Below are positions 41,119 through 52,791 of a stretch of 64,000 nt of DNA, piece by piece. The stretch comes from Adiantum capillus-veneris (Eukaryota > Streptophyta > Polypodiopsida > Polypodiales > Pteridaceae). Below the pieces are notes generated by a model. The model was not told the origin of the DNA. It did not search any database and saw nothing but the letters and a program-made list of their open reading frames with translations. The translations under genes and the position numbers were made by a program. Position 1 is the first letter of the stretch; each line of letters starts with the position of its first letter. Where the stretch lies: assembly GCA_014529385.2 (NCBI GenBank), contig CM043960.1:28737396-28801395 (forward strand). The letters are read 5' to 3'.

Positions 41119-42603
41119 GTGTCTATAGCTACTCACAATGATCTATCCTCTATGATAGATGAGTATGCTACTGACCCTGACTTTAGAGACATAATGTCAG
41201 CCCTTGCTTTGGGGACGAAAGAGGAACCATTCACCTTGCAGGATGGTTATCTTCTCCACGGCAATAGGCTATGTGTTACCCATTCCCTTCGTGAGAAGGT
41301 TATGTATGAATCCCATGCTCCTCCATATGCAGGGCATAGAGGTATTCAACCTACTCTCCGAGGAGTAGAGACGTATTTCTATTGGCCTACCATGAAAGTG
41401 GACATACAAGAGTATGTTTCAAAATGTGTAGTATGCCAAAAGACCAAGTATGATAGAGGGAAGCAACCTAGATTACTCCAGCCATTGCCTATTCCAAATT
41501 CACCATGGGAGAGTATATCCATGGATTTCATCTTTGGATTACCCAAGTCTATCCATGGGAATATAGGAATATGGACAATAGTCGACAGGTTTAGCAATCA
41601 AGCACATTTTATTCCTGTCAAAAAGACTATTAAGGCACATCAAATGGCAACTCTCTTCATATCTCAGATTTTCAAGCACCATGGATTACCCACATCCATC
41701 GTGTCAGATAGAGATCCTAGAATGACCAGTAATTTCTGGAAAGGTATCTTTGAAAATCTAGGAACAAGATTGAATTTCTCTTCGGCCTATCACCCACAAA
41801 CGGATGGCCAAAGTGAGATAGCCAATCTTACGATACTCGATCTACTCAAGACTTATGTTACCGAAGTAGATCAACGCTCACAATGGGAAAAGTATTTACC
41901 TCTAGTAGAGTATGCCTACAATAATACTGTACATACTTCTATGGGGAAAGCACCTTTCGAGATCATAGAGGGAAGACCTAAAAGTCCCTTGCTACTCAAA
42001 GTACATAGGAAGATCTTCGCCGCCAATGAGTATAGCCATGACCTACAAGAATCTTTTCAAAAGATTAGGGAGGCTATAGCCATCTCTCAACAAAGGCAAA
42101 AAGCTGATGCTGATAAGCACAAAAGAGCCTTAATGTTCAAAGAAAATGATTGGGTCTTACTCAAGTTTCCTAAGGCTCGATTAAGGAAAACGACGGGCAA
42201 AAATCCTACGGGCCATCAAAAGTATTATGCTAAACTAGCAAAAAGATACTATGGTCCTTTCCAAATCTTGAAGCCCATCAATGAGAGGGCTTATCAACTC
42301 AAGTTGCCCAACCATTGGCTTATACACAATGCATTTCATATAAGCCTACTTAAGCCCTACAAAGTAGAGCCACCAACTGAACCAATTATTGAAGACCCTC
42401 CCGAAGTTGAAGACCAAGAAGAGGTGCTACAACCCGAAGTTGTCTTTCGGCATGAAGACAAGGTACTACGACATGGTAAGATAATCCGACAGTATCTTAT
42501 TAAGTTCAAAAATTATCCTTTTGAAGATGCTAAATGGATGCAAGGAGTACAACTTAAGGATAGTATGAACCTTGTCAATGCTTACAATGCGACATTAGAG
42601 TAA
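41119..42603 (+). CDS. pol: Element A integrase with C-terminal chromodomain
   Basis: 494 codons open. Zinc module: AGHRGIQPTLRGVETYF ... CVVCQ near residues 73-115. Core: MDFIFGLPKS (first Asp, about residue 136), IVSDRDPRMTSNF (second), TDGQSEIANLTILDLL (Glu; usually Q-S-E-R). C-terminal domain: YYGPFQILKPINERAYQLKL and HNAFHISLLKPYK. The chromodomain, about residues 430-490, reads ILRHEDKVLR-type sequence, IIRQYLIKFKNYPFEDAKWM; chromodomains of this group can steer integration to particular chromatin. It is the only pol piece fully open, so the enzyme could still be translated if an internal start were used. Confidence 0.95.
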   Translation: MSIATHNDLSSMIDEYATDPDFRDIMSALALGTKEEPFTLQDGYLLHGNRLCVTHSLREKVMYESHAPPYAGHRGIQPTLRGVETYFYWPTMKVDIQEYVSKCVVCQKTKYDRGKQPRLLQPLPIPNSPWESISMDFIFGLPKSIHGNIGIWTIVDRFSNQAHFIPVKKTIKAHQMATLFISQIFKHHGLPTSIVSDRDPRMTSNFWKGIFENLGTRLNFSSAYHPQTDGQSEIANLTILDLLKTYVTEVDQRSQWEKYLPLVEYAYNNTVHTSMGKAPFEIIEGRPKSPLLLKVHRKIFAANEYSHDLQESFQKIREAIAISQQRQKADADKHKRALMFKENDWVLLKFPKARLRKTTGKNPTGHQKYYAKLAKRYYGPFQILKPINERAYQLKLPNHWLIHNAFHISLLKPYKVEPPTEPIIEDPPEVEDQEEVLQPEVVFRHEDKVLRHGKIIRQYLIKFKNYPFEDAKWMQGVQLKDSMNLVNAYNATLE

Positions 42604-42950
42604 GCAAATGTACAACTCTCTTTTAAATGACTCATGTTTTTGTCTTATAAGACTAATCCTCTTTTTAATTGTGCAAAAATTTAACTAGTATGCATGCTTA
42701 GAATCATGTTTGTGATGACGACGTCTCTAAAACACCAAGTAGAATTTGTCACTCTACTTTGGGAGAATGAAATGGACTAAAGAGCAGACATGCTTGCGGT
42801 AGCTATGTCTCCCAAGCACCAAATGGATTAGTCATCCATCTTGGAAAGATGTCGTAGGGTAAAAAAGGGATCCTCTACCCGCTAAGTACGATTGACTAAT
42901 GACTAAGGCTTTATCTCTTCTACCTCATAGTCGAGGACGACTATGATTTC

Positions 42951-42960
42951 AAGAGAGAGG
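42951..42960 (+). promoter_or_regulatory. Element A polypurine tract
   Basis: AAGAGAGAGG, three bases before the 3' LTR. The 3' non-coding stretch 42,604-42,950 holds no gene. Confidence 0.75.
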
Positions 42961-42963
42961 TAA

Positions 42964-43631
42964 TGTCATAAAATCTAATATCTAACCAACCCAAATGATT
43001 TTCTCATATTAAATTGATCACTTAATGTGGGAGAATAAATGGGAACAAGTGTTAAGATATAGATATGTGCTTATAGATCTATCTCAACACGGGGCCAATA
43101 GTAAAGGGGCCCAAATGGGAGATGGTCTATCAAGAGCAAGGCTAACCAATGGAGCATAAGACCTTAGGGTTAGCTTCATTGAAGACCTCCAATAATGTGT
43201 GTAAAAGTCCTTTGACCTTAGGTAATCTAGGGCTGAGCTTGAGGTGGAAACCCGACCCAAGCTCGAGGTGCTTGTCGTGCTTGTCCTGCTTGAGGTGCTT
43301 GTCATGCTTGAGGTGCTTGATTAAGATGCTTGAGGTGCTTGACTCGCTCCATGCTTGAGGTGCTTGACTTGGTGCATGATTAAGGTGCTTGAGGTGCCTT
43401 TAGAAGCTTGCCTGAGATGCTTGTGGAAACACGCTTGAGGTGCTTGACTTGGTGCATGATTAAGGTGCTTGAGGTGCCTTGAGAAGCTTTCTTGAGATGC
43501 TTGTGGAAACACCCCCTACTTCAAGTGCTTAGTCATGCTTGATGACTAAGGGGCTTGCTCATCCAAAGTCAAAAATATCCCTACAAGGAGGGGGGCGAGC
43601 CTAGAAGGGGGGGGGGGGGGGGATGAGAGAG

Positions 43632-43704
<73 letters not shown>

Positions 43705-44727
43705 GGGAAGCCCCAGCTTGAAGAGGCAGCAAGGACACTTGTCAAGTTCCTCCCCATCTTTCCCTCATGGTGTGCCTGAAGCCTATTGGTTGGCCACCCA
43801 AGGGGTCCAATGATAATTTAGGATATTTAATTAATTGATTTTGCATTTATCAAGTCCTCTCTCTCAAAGGGGAAAGGGGGACACTTGTCCCAAGGCTACC
43901 CATGTTGCTTGTAATGGCTCCTGCTTGTGATTGGCTAGGCCTGGAGGGGTCCAATGAGCTTCAAGCATGAGCTACAAGGGGGGGTCGACCCAAGCAAGCT
44001 AGGGGGGTGCTTAGGGGGTATACTCACCCACACACACTCACAAACACTCTCATGGTGTACTATGCAAAGTGCAAGAGCTCCCTCTCCTTCTCCAAGCAAG
44101 TAGAGGTTGAGAGCCTACACCAACACTCTTGGCTATGGAGTGCAAATCCATCCAAGAGCCATGCTTCAATGCTTGAGCTTGCCATCTATTTCTTCTTCAT
44201 TACTATGCTATTATGTATGCTAGCACAAGAGTTATGATAAGTGAGGAACTAGCTCTTTCTCGTATGAAATGTTTCTTCTTCCTCTTCCCTACCCTCATTC
44301 CCTGCTAGCTCTCTCCACCTTCGAAGGTGTTTGAGGTCTTGGGACTGAGGCTTGGTATAGTTAAAGCTTTCTTCAAGTTTAGGTTATGCTATGATGGTGA
44401 TACATGACGCTTTCCATCTTCATTGCTTCAGCTAGGTCACAAGGAACACAAAGAATTTATTGTAACAAGTCTCTCTTTATGGGAGAAATCATAATACAAA
44501 TGCCTATTGGAGGGGGGACCGGCTCCACATAAATCCGGTCCTCAACTGTTGTCATGTTTTTTAAATTCTCTCTCTTGCAAAAGTATTGTCTATGCCAAGT
44601 TAACTAATTGCTATGATTATGTTGCTATCTTCAATTATGTCAACCCGCTATGCTTACAAAATCATTTCTTGAAAGTACTCTCATTAAATTCCGCTACTCT
44701 CAAATTGAATAGGCAAATTCCATTACA
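42964..44727 (+). repeat. Element A 3' LTR
   Basis: 1764 bp, near-identical to the 5' LTR. Visible differences include two in CCCCATCTTTCCC, two around GATACATGACGC and two in CAGCTAGGTCAC. Confidence 0.95.
43634..43703. repeat. (CA)n microsatellite inside 3' LTR
   Basis: 35 CA units against 69 in the 5' LTR. Confidence 0.95.
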
Positions 44728-44732
44728 TTGGA
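44728..44732. repeat. Target duplication TTGGA of element A, right copy
   Basis: Identical to 35,561-35,565. Confidence 0.9.
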
Positions 44733-45340
44733 TACCCAAAAGCTAGCTCGTCGATCGACCTCAACAAATTTGGGTGCCTAGAAAGTTGTTGTACACCGTC
44801 AACAACCCTAAGGTAAAGCCATTGCATCCACCTTCTCAACAGAAACCACAATTACTAAATATAAGATGGATATGGCAACCAAAGAAGAAGTATAAAGCTA
44901 AGAGCAGAAGACCAACTTCCCAAAGTGGACATGTCAAACTATGGGTACCAAAGACCCCATCACAAATTAAGCCAGTCTCAATCAGGTATAAGTGGGTACC
45001 TAAAGTAAAACCACCCATTGCAATTGTGACCATTGTTTTCAATTATCACACAACGGACAATGCATATCGCACCATAAAAGAACTAGCTCAATCTCTATAG
45101 GACTTACTCTTCAAGAGAGTTCAATCACAGTATACGTCGCCATTGGAAACCCTTGAGTGCAATGCTCAAGTCACACCTCTTGTACATCATAGTGTGTTTA
45201 ATTGCATTGACATCAATAGCTTTATAGTGCCAATCAAGGCCATTCATAGACACGACTTTATAACCTACGCACTGCACAACCAGGGTACTCAATCGTCCCA
45301 GAGGATTGAAGCAAGGAGGGGGGGAAAGACAATTTGAATA
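44733..45340 (+). pseudogene. Continuation of the C1 3' frame: W-x-P-K repeat protein
   Basis: The frame broken at 35,565 in TMQVW resumes here as IPKS, then a TAG, and repeats a short peptide: QIWVPRK, RWIWQPKKK, KLWVPKTP, YKWVPKVK, spaced roughly 15-30 residues apart. With the split copy (VW/IPK) that makes five. The segment is Lys- and Pro-rich, basic, and ends with a stop at 45,100. A second small frame (45,143-45,337) follows. No function is recognised; similar W-V-P-K strings occur in linker regions of some plant retroelement polyproteins. Confidence 0.5.
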
Positions 45341-46832
45341 TGGACAGAAGTATATGGATTCGGAAGTGAGAAGGGCAATGTTTTGAAGTAATTGTGTGTT
45401 AATGTATGATCTTTCTTGAACAAATTAGGCGATTTTCCTAATAACGAGATGAATAGGGAATGCAATAGGATAACCCCTAGGTGTGTGTATATATTGTACA
45501 TATCTGCCAAAAGCCATAAAATAGTGCAAATTTTAGTAGTATGATATGTATTTCGGCCAAAATCATGATGAAAATGGAGCAATCCACAAAATTATGGCCA
45601 AATAATAACATTAGTAGTGTTTTAGTGTTTTTTAAAAAAAATTACTAATAAAAGTCAAAATAAATAAAGTAAGAATAAGCAGGAATGTCAGAATTGGATT
45701 TTGACTTCAAACACCAAATCTCAAAGCTCAATGGAAAGGCCAAATTTTTTTTGTGGCAATTTCGATCAAAAAACTCGGTGGCCACTCCAACTCACTAATC
45801 ATCTAGAACAAATTGCAAAAAAAGGTCCATGGATGTCAGTTATCATAAATTTTTTATCCGAGAGTACACTATGAGACCTAATGAGGACAGGGGATGTTGG
45901 AAAAGTCCAGGTATGTATAGTCCCTTGGGCCATTTTCCCTCTCATTTGCATTCTAGCCTTTAGAGAGAGAGCTCATGGTTGTGGATTTTGGCAACCTTCC
46001 ACGCTCTCCTATGCACCGTCTACCAGCTCTTACTCACTCCAACCATGAGGGGTAAGTTTCTAATTGTGTCTAGAAGCATTATGATTATCACATTGCCGAC
46101 CAAAAGGGCTATAGGGGGCATGGCAACACATGACAATTTGGGAACTTTTGGGATTAGAAACACTAACACCGGCCACACCAGACATCCAAACTGCACAAAA
46201 AATGAACCATGGTCTCATCACTAGTGGGGCAACACATTGCTAAGCTCAAAGATGGAGAATATGTCAGAAAAGCTAACCTAGTATCTTCGGCACGCTAAAG
46301 ATGATGGTACCAAATCTGCACCAAATTTTACATATGTGTTGGACCATCATGTTAGGAAACTGTGAAGAATTAAGGGTGCATTGGAGTCCCAATCATCAGT
46401 GTATGGAAAAATGACCATATCCTTACCGCAAAGCAACATTTTGCACCACAATGCAAAATATTGATCCATTTGACCTCAAACTCAAAGGGGACACTCTATA
46501 CATTACATTGGATCTTTACCAACCTTCAGTGGGCATACAACCAGTGGTTGATGACTCCTCGTCAAACTGGACTGAAAAAAGCATTGTGTATACAAATATG
46601 TTTACAGAGGTCAAATAAAGCACCTTGACAAGTTTCATCAAGTTTGGCACAACATAACTCCATCATTCACCGAAAGCTTTGAAAGCGGTAAAGTAGGCAC
46701 ACAATTGTTCACAAGTGTCCAAAAGCTATCAAAATTTTTGCATATCCCCAACAACTCACACACTTCCTATGCATTCAATCTAACACCAATATTCATGCAC
46801 TTACACCCATCTGTATCTTAGGCATGCTTAGG
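45341..46832 (+). other. Degraded Tat-like non-coding sequence
   Basis: No supported gene. Two copies of the C1-type palindrome lie at 46,282-46,303 and 46,814-46,835, 532 bp apart (twice a typical interval of about 266-280), which suggests leader sequence of a C1 relative, possibly with a lost middle copy. Confidence 0.5.
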
Positions 46833-47910
46833 ATAAAGTTTGCCAACATTGTGCTTTTTAGTGCTCTTTTTTGCCATGAATACGCCTTGTATGCACATGA
46901 TGTGGTGGACAAAATGAGAGACAAGATTTGTGCTCTCCACCAATAGATCCATAATTTGTATCAGCAACTGTGGCACTCAATTGAAAGCCTTGACATGGCC
47001 AACATTTGTATAAAGTTTGCCAACATTGTGCTTTTTAGTGCTCTTTTTTGCCATGAATACGCCCTGTATGCACATAATGTGGTGGACAAAATGAGAGACG
47101 AGATCTATGCTCACCACCAATAGATCCAAAATTTGTATCAGCTACTGTGGCACTCAATTGAAAGGCTCGACATGGACAACATTTGTAATGAATCATACAA
47201 AGAAGCCATGGAAATTAAAGACAAGGAATTGGTTGAATTAACTGTAAAGTCAACAGCGGACTTGGAAGCTCTCCAAACAAGGAATTAGCAGCAAGAGCAA
47301 CAGTTCAAAGAGGCCACCTCTGCTTTACAAGAATCACCTTCCACTACAAATACTCAATTGGCACAGTCGGAAGCTCAATGCCAAGAGCAGAATAAATTGC
47401 TAAATCATCTCAAGGACAACCCTATAGTAGCCACACTACATGGCACAAATGAGTCATTTAAAGTGGTGGAACAGAAGGTTAGAGACCTTGAGATGGAGCT
47501 AAAGCTAACTCTCCATTGGGTTTATGTAGCAGGAGGAAAGATATCATAAAAAAATTGACCAACTTAAAGTGAAATTGAGCAAAGCACAAGAGGTTGTCGT
47601 GGAACATGCACCACACTAGGGGAAAAACCAGTAGATTCTGCAATGGGAGATAAAGACACCCTGCAATTTATGGACTTTGAAGAAAATACCACCGAAGAGG
47701 CCAATCTCCCAGAGCTAGATAATTTTCATGATGAATCTGCACCCTCAGCTCAATCAAAAAGCTTAACTGTTGAGGAGGAAGCGACATTAAAGAAGCAAGT
47801 AGAAGAGGTGACCGAGACAATCTGGAAAGAAGCCATGCAGTGCGAAGAGCAGATAATGCACTCCATCAATGTCAATCTCCTCACACCGTCCAATATCAAT
47901 GAGGCATGAC
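46833..47910 (+). pseudogene. Coiled-coil frames with an in-frame 59-codon duplication
   Basis: A 177 bp unit (46,833-47,009) is repeated at 47,010-47,186. It encodes KFANIVLFSALFCHEYALYA ... VVDKMRD ... NLYQ ... LWHSIE, and both copies carry the same TAG after HHQ/LHQ. Downstream frames (47,187-47,549 and 47,643-47,909) are rich in Glu, Lys, Gln and Leu (KDKELVELTVKSTADLEALQ, VEEEATLKKQVEEVTETIWK), likely coiled coil. These resemble in character the accessory region of element D but no sequence identity was traced. Confidence 0.5.
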
Positions 47911-48000
47911 ATCAGCAAGCTCTCCCCCACCCCCTCATAAAGTTTGAAGTACTCTAGATTAAAGAAAGACTACTGAAGGACTTCCAAGCCAACCCAACAC

Positions 48001-48608
48001 TAGTACATCCAAAATGGCAAGAGATCTAGCTAAACCGGCACCCCATGTATCTTATCTTGTATACAAATGCACCATTACATATCAAACAAGATCATATGTA
48101 GTGCCCGCTATTGAGAGTCAAAAGCTGAAAGCAACATTCTATCATCCAAAACTGGTACATCCAAAATGGCAGGAGATCTAGCTAAACTGGCACCCCATGT
48201 ATCTTATCTTGTATACAAATGCACCATTACATATCAAACAAGATCATATGCAGTGCCCGCTATTGAGAGTCAAAAGCTGAAAGCAGCATTCTATCATTCA
48301 AAACTGGTACATCCAAAATGGCAGGAGATCTAGCTAAACCGGCACCCCATGTATCTTATCTTGTATACAAATGCACCATTACATATCAAACAAGATCATA
48401 TGCAGTGCCCGCTATTGAGAGTCAAAAGCTGAAAGCAGCATTCTATCATTCAAAACTGGTACATCCAAAATGGCAGGAGATCTAGCTAAACCGGCACCCC
48501 ATGTATCTTATCTTGTATACAAATGCACCATTACATATCAAACAAGATCATATGCAGTGCCCGCTATTGAGAGTCAAAAGCTGAAAGCAGCATTCTATCA
48601 TCCAACAA
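48001..48608 (+). repeat. 152 bp tandem repeat, four copies
   Basis: TGGTACATCCAAAATGGCAG starts units at 48,001 (variant TAG), 48,153, 48,305 and 48,457, an exact 152 bp period. Units 2-4 are almost identical; unit 1 has several differences. 152 is not a multiple of three, so the frame changes in each copy. The last copy gives a frame MAGDLAKPAPHVSYLVYKCT. Confidence 0.95.
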
Positions 48609-49719
48609 AAGAGGCCCACTTAGCTGAACTGCCCCTGGTTTCCACCACCCCAAAATAACCAACCCAAAAAACATATATGGTGGAAACATTATCCTCAACC
48701 ATTCAACTATTTTGAGGGATTCTAGATTTAGCATGCATCATGTTGGTAAAGATTTCTAAAATGTTCCTAACCTGCTTGCAGACTTTTCACTGCACAGAGA
48801 AAATAAACAACTTGAAGTAAATTTGTGTAAGCCCCAAAAATCACACATGCACATGCATGCAACACAAGGACTTGATGTTGATGAAGAAAAAGTTTTTGTG
48901 GATGCTACAAAGTCTTAATAACCATGGCCATTTCCATGCAACAGACGTGTACTTTTGTACATGACCTCTCATGTCAAGATAGTTGAGAGCATTGCTGAGT
49001 CCTTGGCAAGTAGTCACAATATTACTTTAGTTCTTAGGCAATGATCTTTGATTTACCGAAGATCCTTATCTCTTGGATTATGAACCCTAGTAAGGAATTT
49101 TTTCTACTCTGTTTAAAAACTAGAGAAGCAAAAGCTGTAATTAGCTAGCATCAATTAAACTTAGCTCACCTTAAACTTAATGTGTTGGAAAACCATCCTG
49201 GAATGATGAAGAGACCACATAGGGGAAGGAAAGCAAGTTGGCCAATGTGGGCCTCTTCAAGATCATTGAGTTATAAAATGTAGGGACACACTTCTGCCTT
49301 CACCTTCTAAGTGTTAATGCCCCTTTCTTTAGCTACTATTGACTGCATGTATGTCCACATCATCCACAAAATAGCAATTGCTAATATGCAATCCTCTCAA
49401 TTTCCAACCTCTCACCATAGTGAAATAACCGTAAAGGAAGTGATTCCAAGAGATGACATTCCTCACAAGAAGCTCATCAAGCATAGGTCATTGCATTTGA
49501 AGGGATGCCCTCACTTTGCATCCACTAAAAACAACCTAGGGCTTCTTGGACCTACCCATTTTGTGCATATCTCGCAATTAGTGCATTCCAAGAGACGATG
49601 TTCCAGATAAGCATCTCCTCAGATTACTTTTTGTGCTTTCTAAAATACACACTTAAGATACATCTCAATCAAGACATTACCAAGCATGACGTTCTTTCTC
49701 AACAACACCTGACTAACAA
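48609..49719. other. Spacer, no gene seen
   Basis: Only short frames without recognised domains (for example 49,311-49,610). It contains no microsatellite or obvious repeat. Confidence 0.6.
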
Positions 49720-51311
49720 TGTAACATTTAATGGCACTAGTAACTTGTGTGTAGCGGAAAAAAACATAAACATAGTGAGCATTTCATTAGAATAGATTCC
49801 TAATGAGCATAGCAAAAGTGCTTGGATGGAGAGAGCAACAAAAGTCATAACACCTAGTTAGATAGGCATGAACAATACTCAAAAGAGAGAGAAATTAAGC
49901 TATTGACAACAATTGAGGACCGGATTTACATGGAACCAGTCCCCCCTCCCAAACGCTTTGTATTATAGGTTTCCCCCATCAAGCCAGACATTTTACAATA
50001 CAATGCTTTGTGTTCCTTCAATAACTTGTTGGTGCAATGAAGATGGAAGCTTCAAGGACCATGCACACACTTATAAAACAACACATCAATTCCCTCACAG
50101 TCTCAAACCGAAGACCTCACACACCTTCGAAGATGGTGAGAGCTAGCGGGGTATGAGAGTAGATTGAGAGGAAGAAAGAGTATTCTTACGAGAAAGAAGT
50201 ATATCTCCTCACATAATCACTCATAAAATCTTAGCATAGCTTAGTAATTAGCATGGTAGAGGAGATGAGCATGCACTGAATCTTGGCTCTTGGTTGGATT
50301 TGCATCACAAAGCCAAGAGTTGTTGGTGTAGGCCTCCCTTCTCACAAGCTTGGAGTAGATGATGAGCTTTCCATTAAATCTTGAGAAGGAGAGAGAGTAT
50401 TATTTGCTTCACACATGAGATTGTGTGAGTGTGTGTGTGATAATTCCTTTCCAAAATCAGCCCCCACTCTCTCTTGGTCGACCCCTCACGATTTTTACTC
50501 ATGTTGGCATCCCATTGGACCCTGCAAAGCTTAGCCAATGATAATTAAGAAGCATAAGTGATAGCCTTGTGACATGTGTCCCCCTTTCCCCTTTTGTGAT
50601 AGATTTAGGTTTTTAATTAATGAAATTAAACTCTCATTGGGCCCCTTAGTCTTGTGGCCAATATAAATCAGGCAAGACATTGGGTTGCTGAATGCTCATT
50701 GGACCCCTTGGGAGACTATCCAATAGTCATCTAGAGAGCTTAATTTCTATTGGTTCTTTTATCAAGTGTTTTAAAATGAATTAAAATAAATGTACTCTAG
50801 CCTAATTCTCGTCGGTCCACCTCTATGGCCATCCAATAGGAATTGAATGCATCTTGGGGGCAACTGGCCTAGGGAGCTGACATGTGTCCCCTATTCCCTT
50901 TGAGTAAAGGGAGCTTTCTAGAGTGTATGTGTGTTTCTCTCTCCTCCCCTACAATTTGGGATTGCCCCCTCCTATCTAGAAATATGTGAACACTTTAGGG
51001 TCTTCAAATAAGCATCCAATTTTCCCTAGGTTTTGACCATTGGACCTAACCTTTGAATTTTGGAACCTTAGCATTTTGGAAGTCTTAATGGGCTGAACCT
51101 TAGGGTCTCTGAAGCCCATTGTTGCACATTTCTCTTTTTCAGATGGCCCCCCCTTTGGATCCTAATTTTCCCTCCTTTGGATCCCTATTGTGGCCGGTCT
51201 ACCAACTTAACCAATATTCTAGCTTTTTCTCCCCTGGTACTTCCCCATATTAAATGATCAATTTAACATGAGAAAATAATTTAGGAGAATTAGATATTAG
51301 TTATTATAACG
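49720..51311 (-). repeat. 3' LTR of the inverted element-A-family fragment
   Basis: 1592 bp, homologous to 419-2013 and to the element A LTRs; the start has mutated to CGTTATAATAAC. Like the solo LTR it has no long (CA)n. Confidence 0.85.
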
Positions 51312-51855
51312 TTACCTCACTCTTGAAATCATTGTCTTCCTCAACTATGGGTAGAGAAGATAAAGCCTATTCATTAGTCCTTTTTCTAGTGGGTAGAGGA
51401 TCCCTATCTTACCGTACAACATCATTCCAGAATGGATGACCAATTCATTTGGCGCTTGAGAGCGTAAGCTGTCACAAACATGTCTGGGCATAAGTCCTAT
51501 CAAATTTCCATAGTAGAGTGACAAGCTCTACTTGGTGTTTGGGAGACGTCATCTCCGCAAACTTGATCCTAAGCATGCATACTTGTTAACATTTGTGCAC
51601 AATAAAGAAAAAGAGAGTCTTCTAAGACAAAAACTTTGTTCATTTTAAACATTTGTACATTTGCTTACTCTAGGGAAGCATAGACAAGGTTTAGGTTATC
51701 CTTTAATTGTATGCCTTGCATCCATCTAGCATCTTCAAAAGGATAGTTCTTAAACTTAATAAGATACCGTCGGATAATCTTACCGCCTCTCAATACCTTG
51801 TCTTCATGTCGGAGAATGGACTCAGGCTGCAACACCTCTTCTTGGTTGTTTAAGG
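49720..51855 (-). mobile_element. 3' end of an inverted element-A-family copy
   Basis: Minus strand: the end of integrase with chromodomain (51,665-51,859, ILRHEDKVLRGGKIIRRYLI, KFKNYPFEDARWMQGI), 3' non-coding sequence, a diverged polypurine region, then a 3' LTR from 51,311 down to 49,720. Homology to element A ends abruptly at about 51,855. It is truncated at its 5' side; with no 5' LTR present, no target duplication can be expected. Confidence 0.9.
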
Positions 51856-51859
51856 ACAA
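51665..51859 (-). pseudogene. Chromodomain fragment of inverted element-A-family copy
   Basis: 64 codons covering the chromodomain, sharing NQEEVLQPE, HEDKVLR and LIKFKNYPFEDAxWMQG with element A; the end is NLNLVYASLE. Confidence 0.85.
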
Positions 51860-52773
51860 ATCAAACGGGCGCCCAATTGGTCGAACACGTAGCCGGACAC
51901 CACATTTGTACTCACATTTGTATATTAGTTTTCCGAGCTAGTGTAGTAATACTCTGTGTAAATCCTGATTCCAAAGTAATGGATCAATTCCCTGAGTTGT
52001 AATGTTGTCATGAGAATTGTAAAGGTCCATGTAAACCGGCCACTGGCCATTTAGAATGCCCTAGGTATAAATGTCAATAACCTTAATGTGAAAAAGGAGG
52101 GTTATTTTTAGAGAAGAAGAAGGAGCTTTGAAAACGTACACTCAAGTTACGAGCTGCTCGAAACTTGTAATCGACTTTTCTAATGATTGGATAATCCGTT
52201 TTCAAATCCAAAACTTGCATTGTGTTCCTCTCTCTTTGCTCTTTAAATTAAGTGTAAGCATTGTCAGTTCTTTTGTGGTTCATGACTACGTGTCTGTGAG
52301 CTGTAAATGCAGATTTGAGTGCTTAAATCACTCTTTTTAGTCGTTTTGACCATAGGAGAGTGTTCTTAGACCATAGGGCGACCTTTCTGGACTGATCTGT
52401 TGCAGTTTTCAGGACCTTTTTCATGATGGATTGTGATTTTGGTACCTTGTCGGATTGCGACCAGACTTGCTAGGATACTGCCTCTAGGTGTCCTAGACCT
52501 CCTCCTAAAGTTTCGTTGCATTTCGAGTCCGTTTGAGTGCCGAAATGGCATGATGACCTAGAGCTGTAAAAAAGGACATAGGTAGATTTCCCTGATCATT
52601 GAGTGTTGGTTTGCTTGTTGAGCTAGTGTGTTTGCTTGTTAAGGTTCACTTCGTGAGACTGACAATCTGATAGAGTCTCCTTGCCCCATCCGAGTCACTT
52701 TCCCTGAGTATTGACATTATGTTAGTGCCAGAAAGCTATGCTACAGACGTCCGTCGTGGCGACTCGCAAATAT
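51856..52773 (+). repeat. Probable 5' LTR of element C2, left edge not placed
   Basis: The primer-binding site at 52,774 requires an LTR to end just before it. The 3' LTR is outside the window, so the start cannot be found by comparison. No gene is seen. Confidence 0.45.
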
Positions 52774-52791
52774 TGGTGTCGCTGTTGGGGA
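52774..52791 (+). promoter_or_regulatory. Element C2 primer-binding site, diverged
   Basis: TGGTGTCGCTGTTGGGGA compares with TGGCGCCGTTGTCGGGGA of C1. Confidence 0.7.

Noticed and set aside
45309-45324. Polypurine tract and 3' LTR of C1 after 45,324
   Set aside because: The purine run is plausible, but the following sequence does not resemble 26,100-26,470, so no 3' LTR could be assigned.
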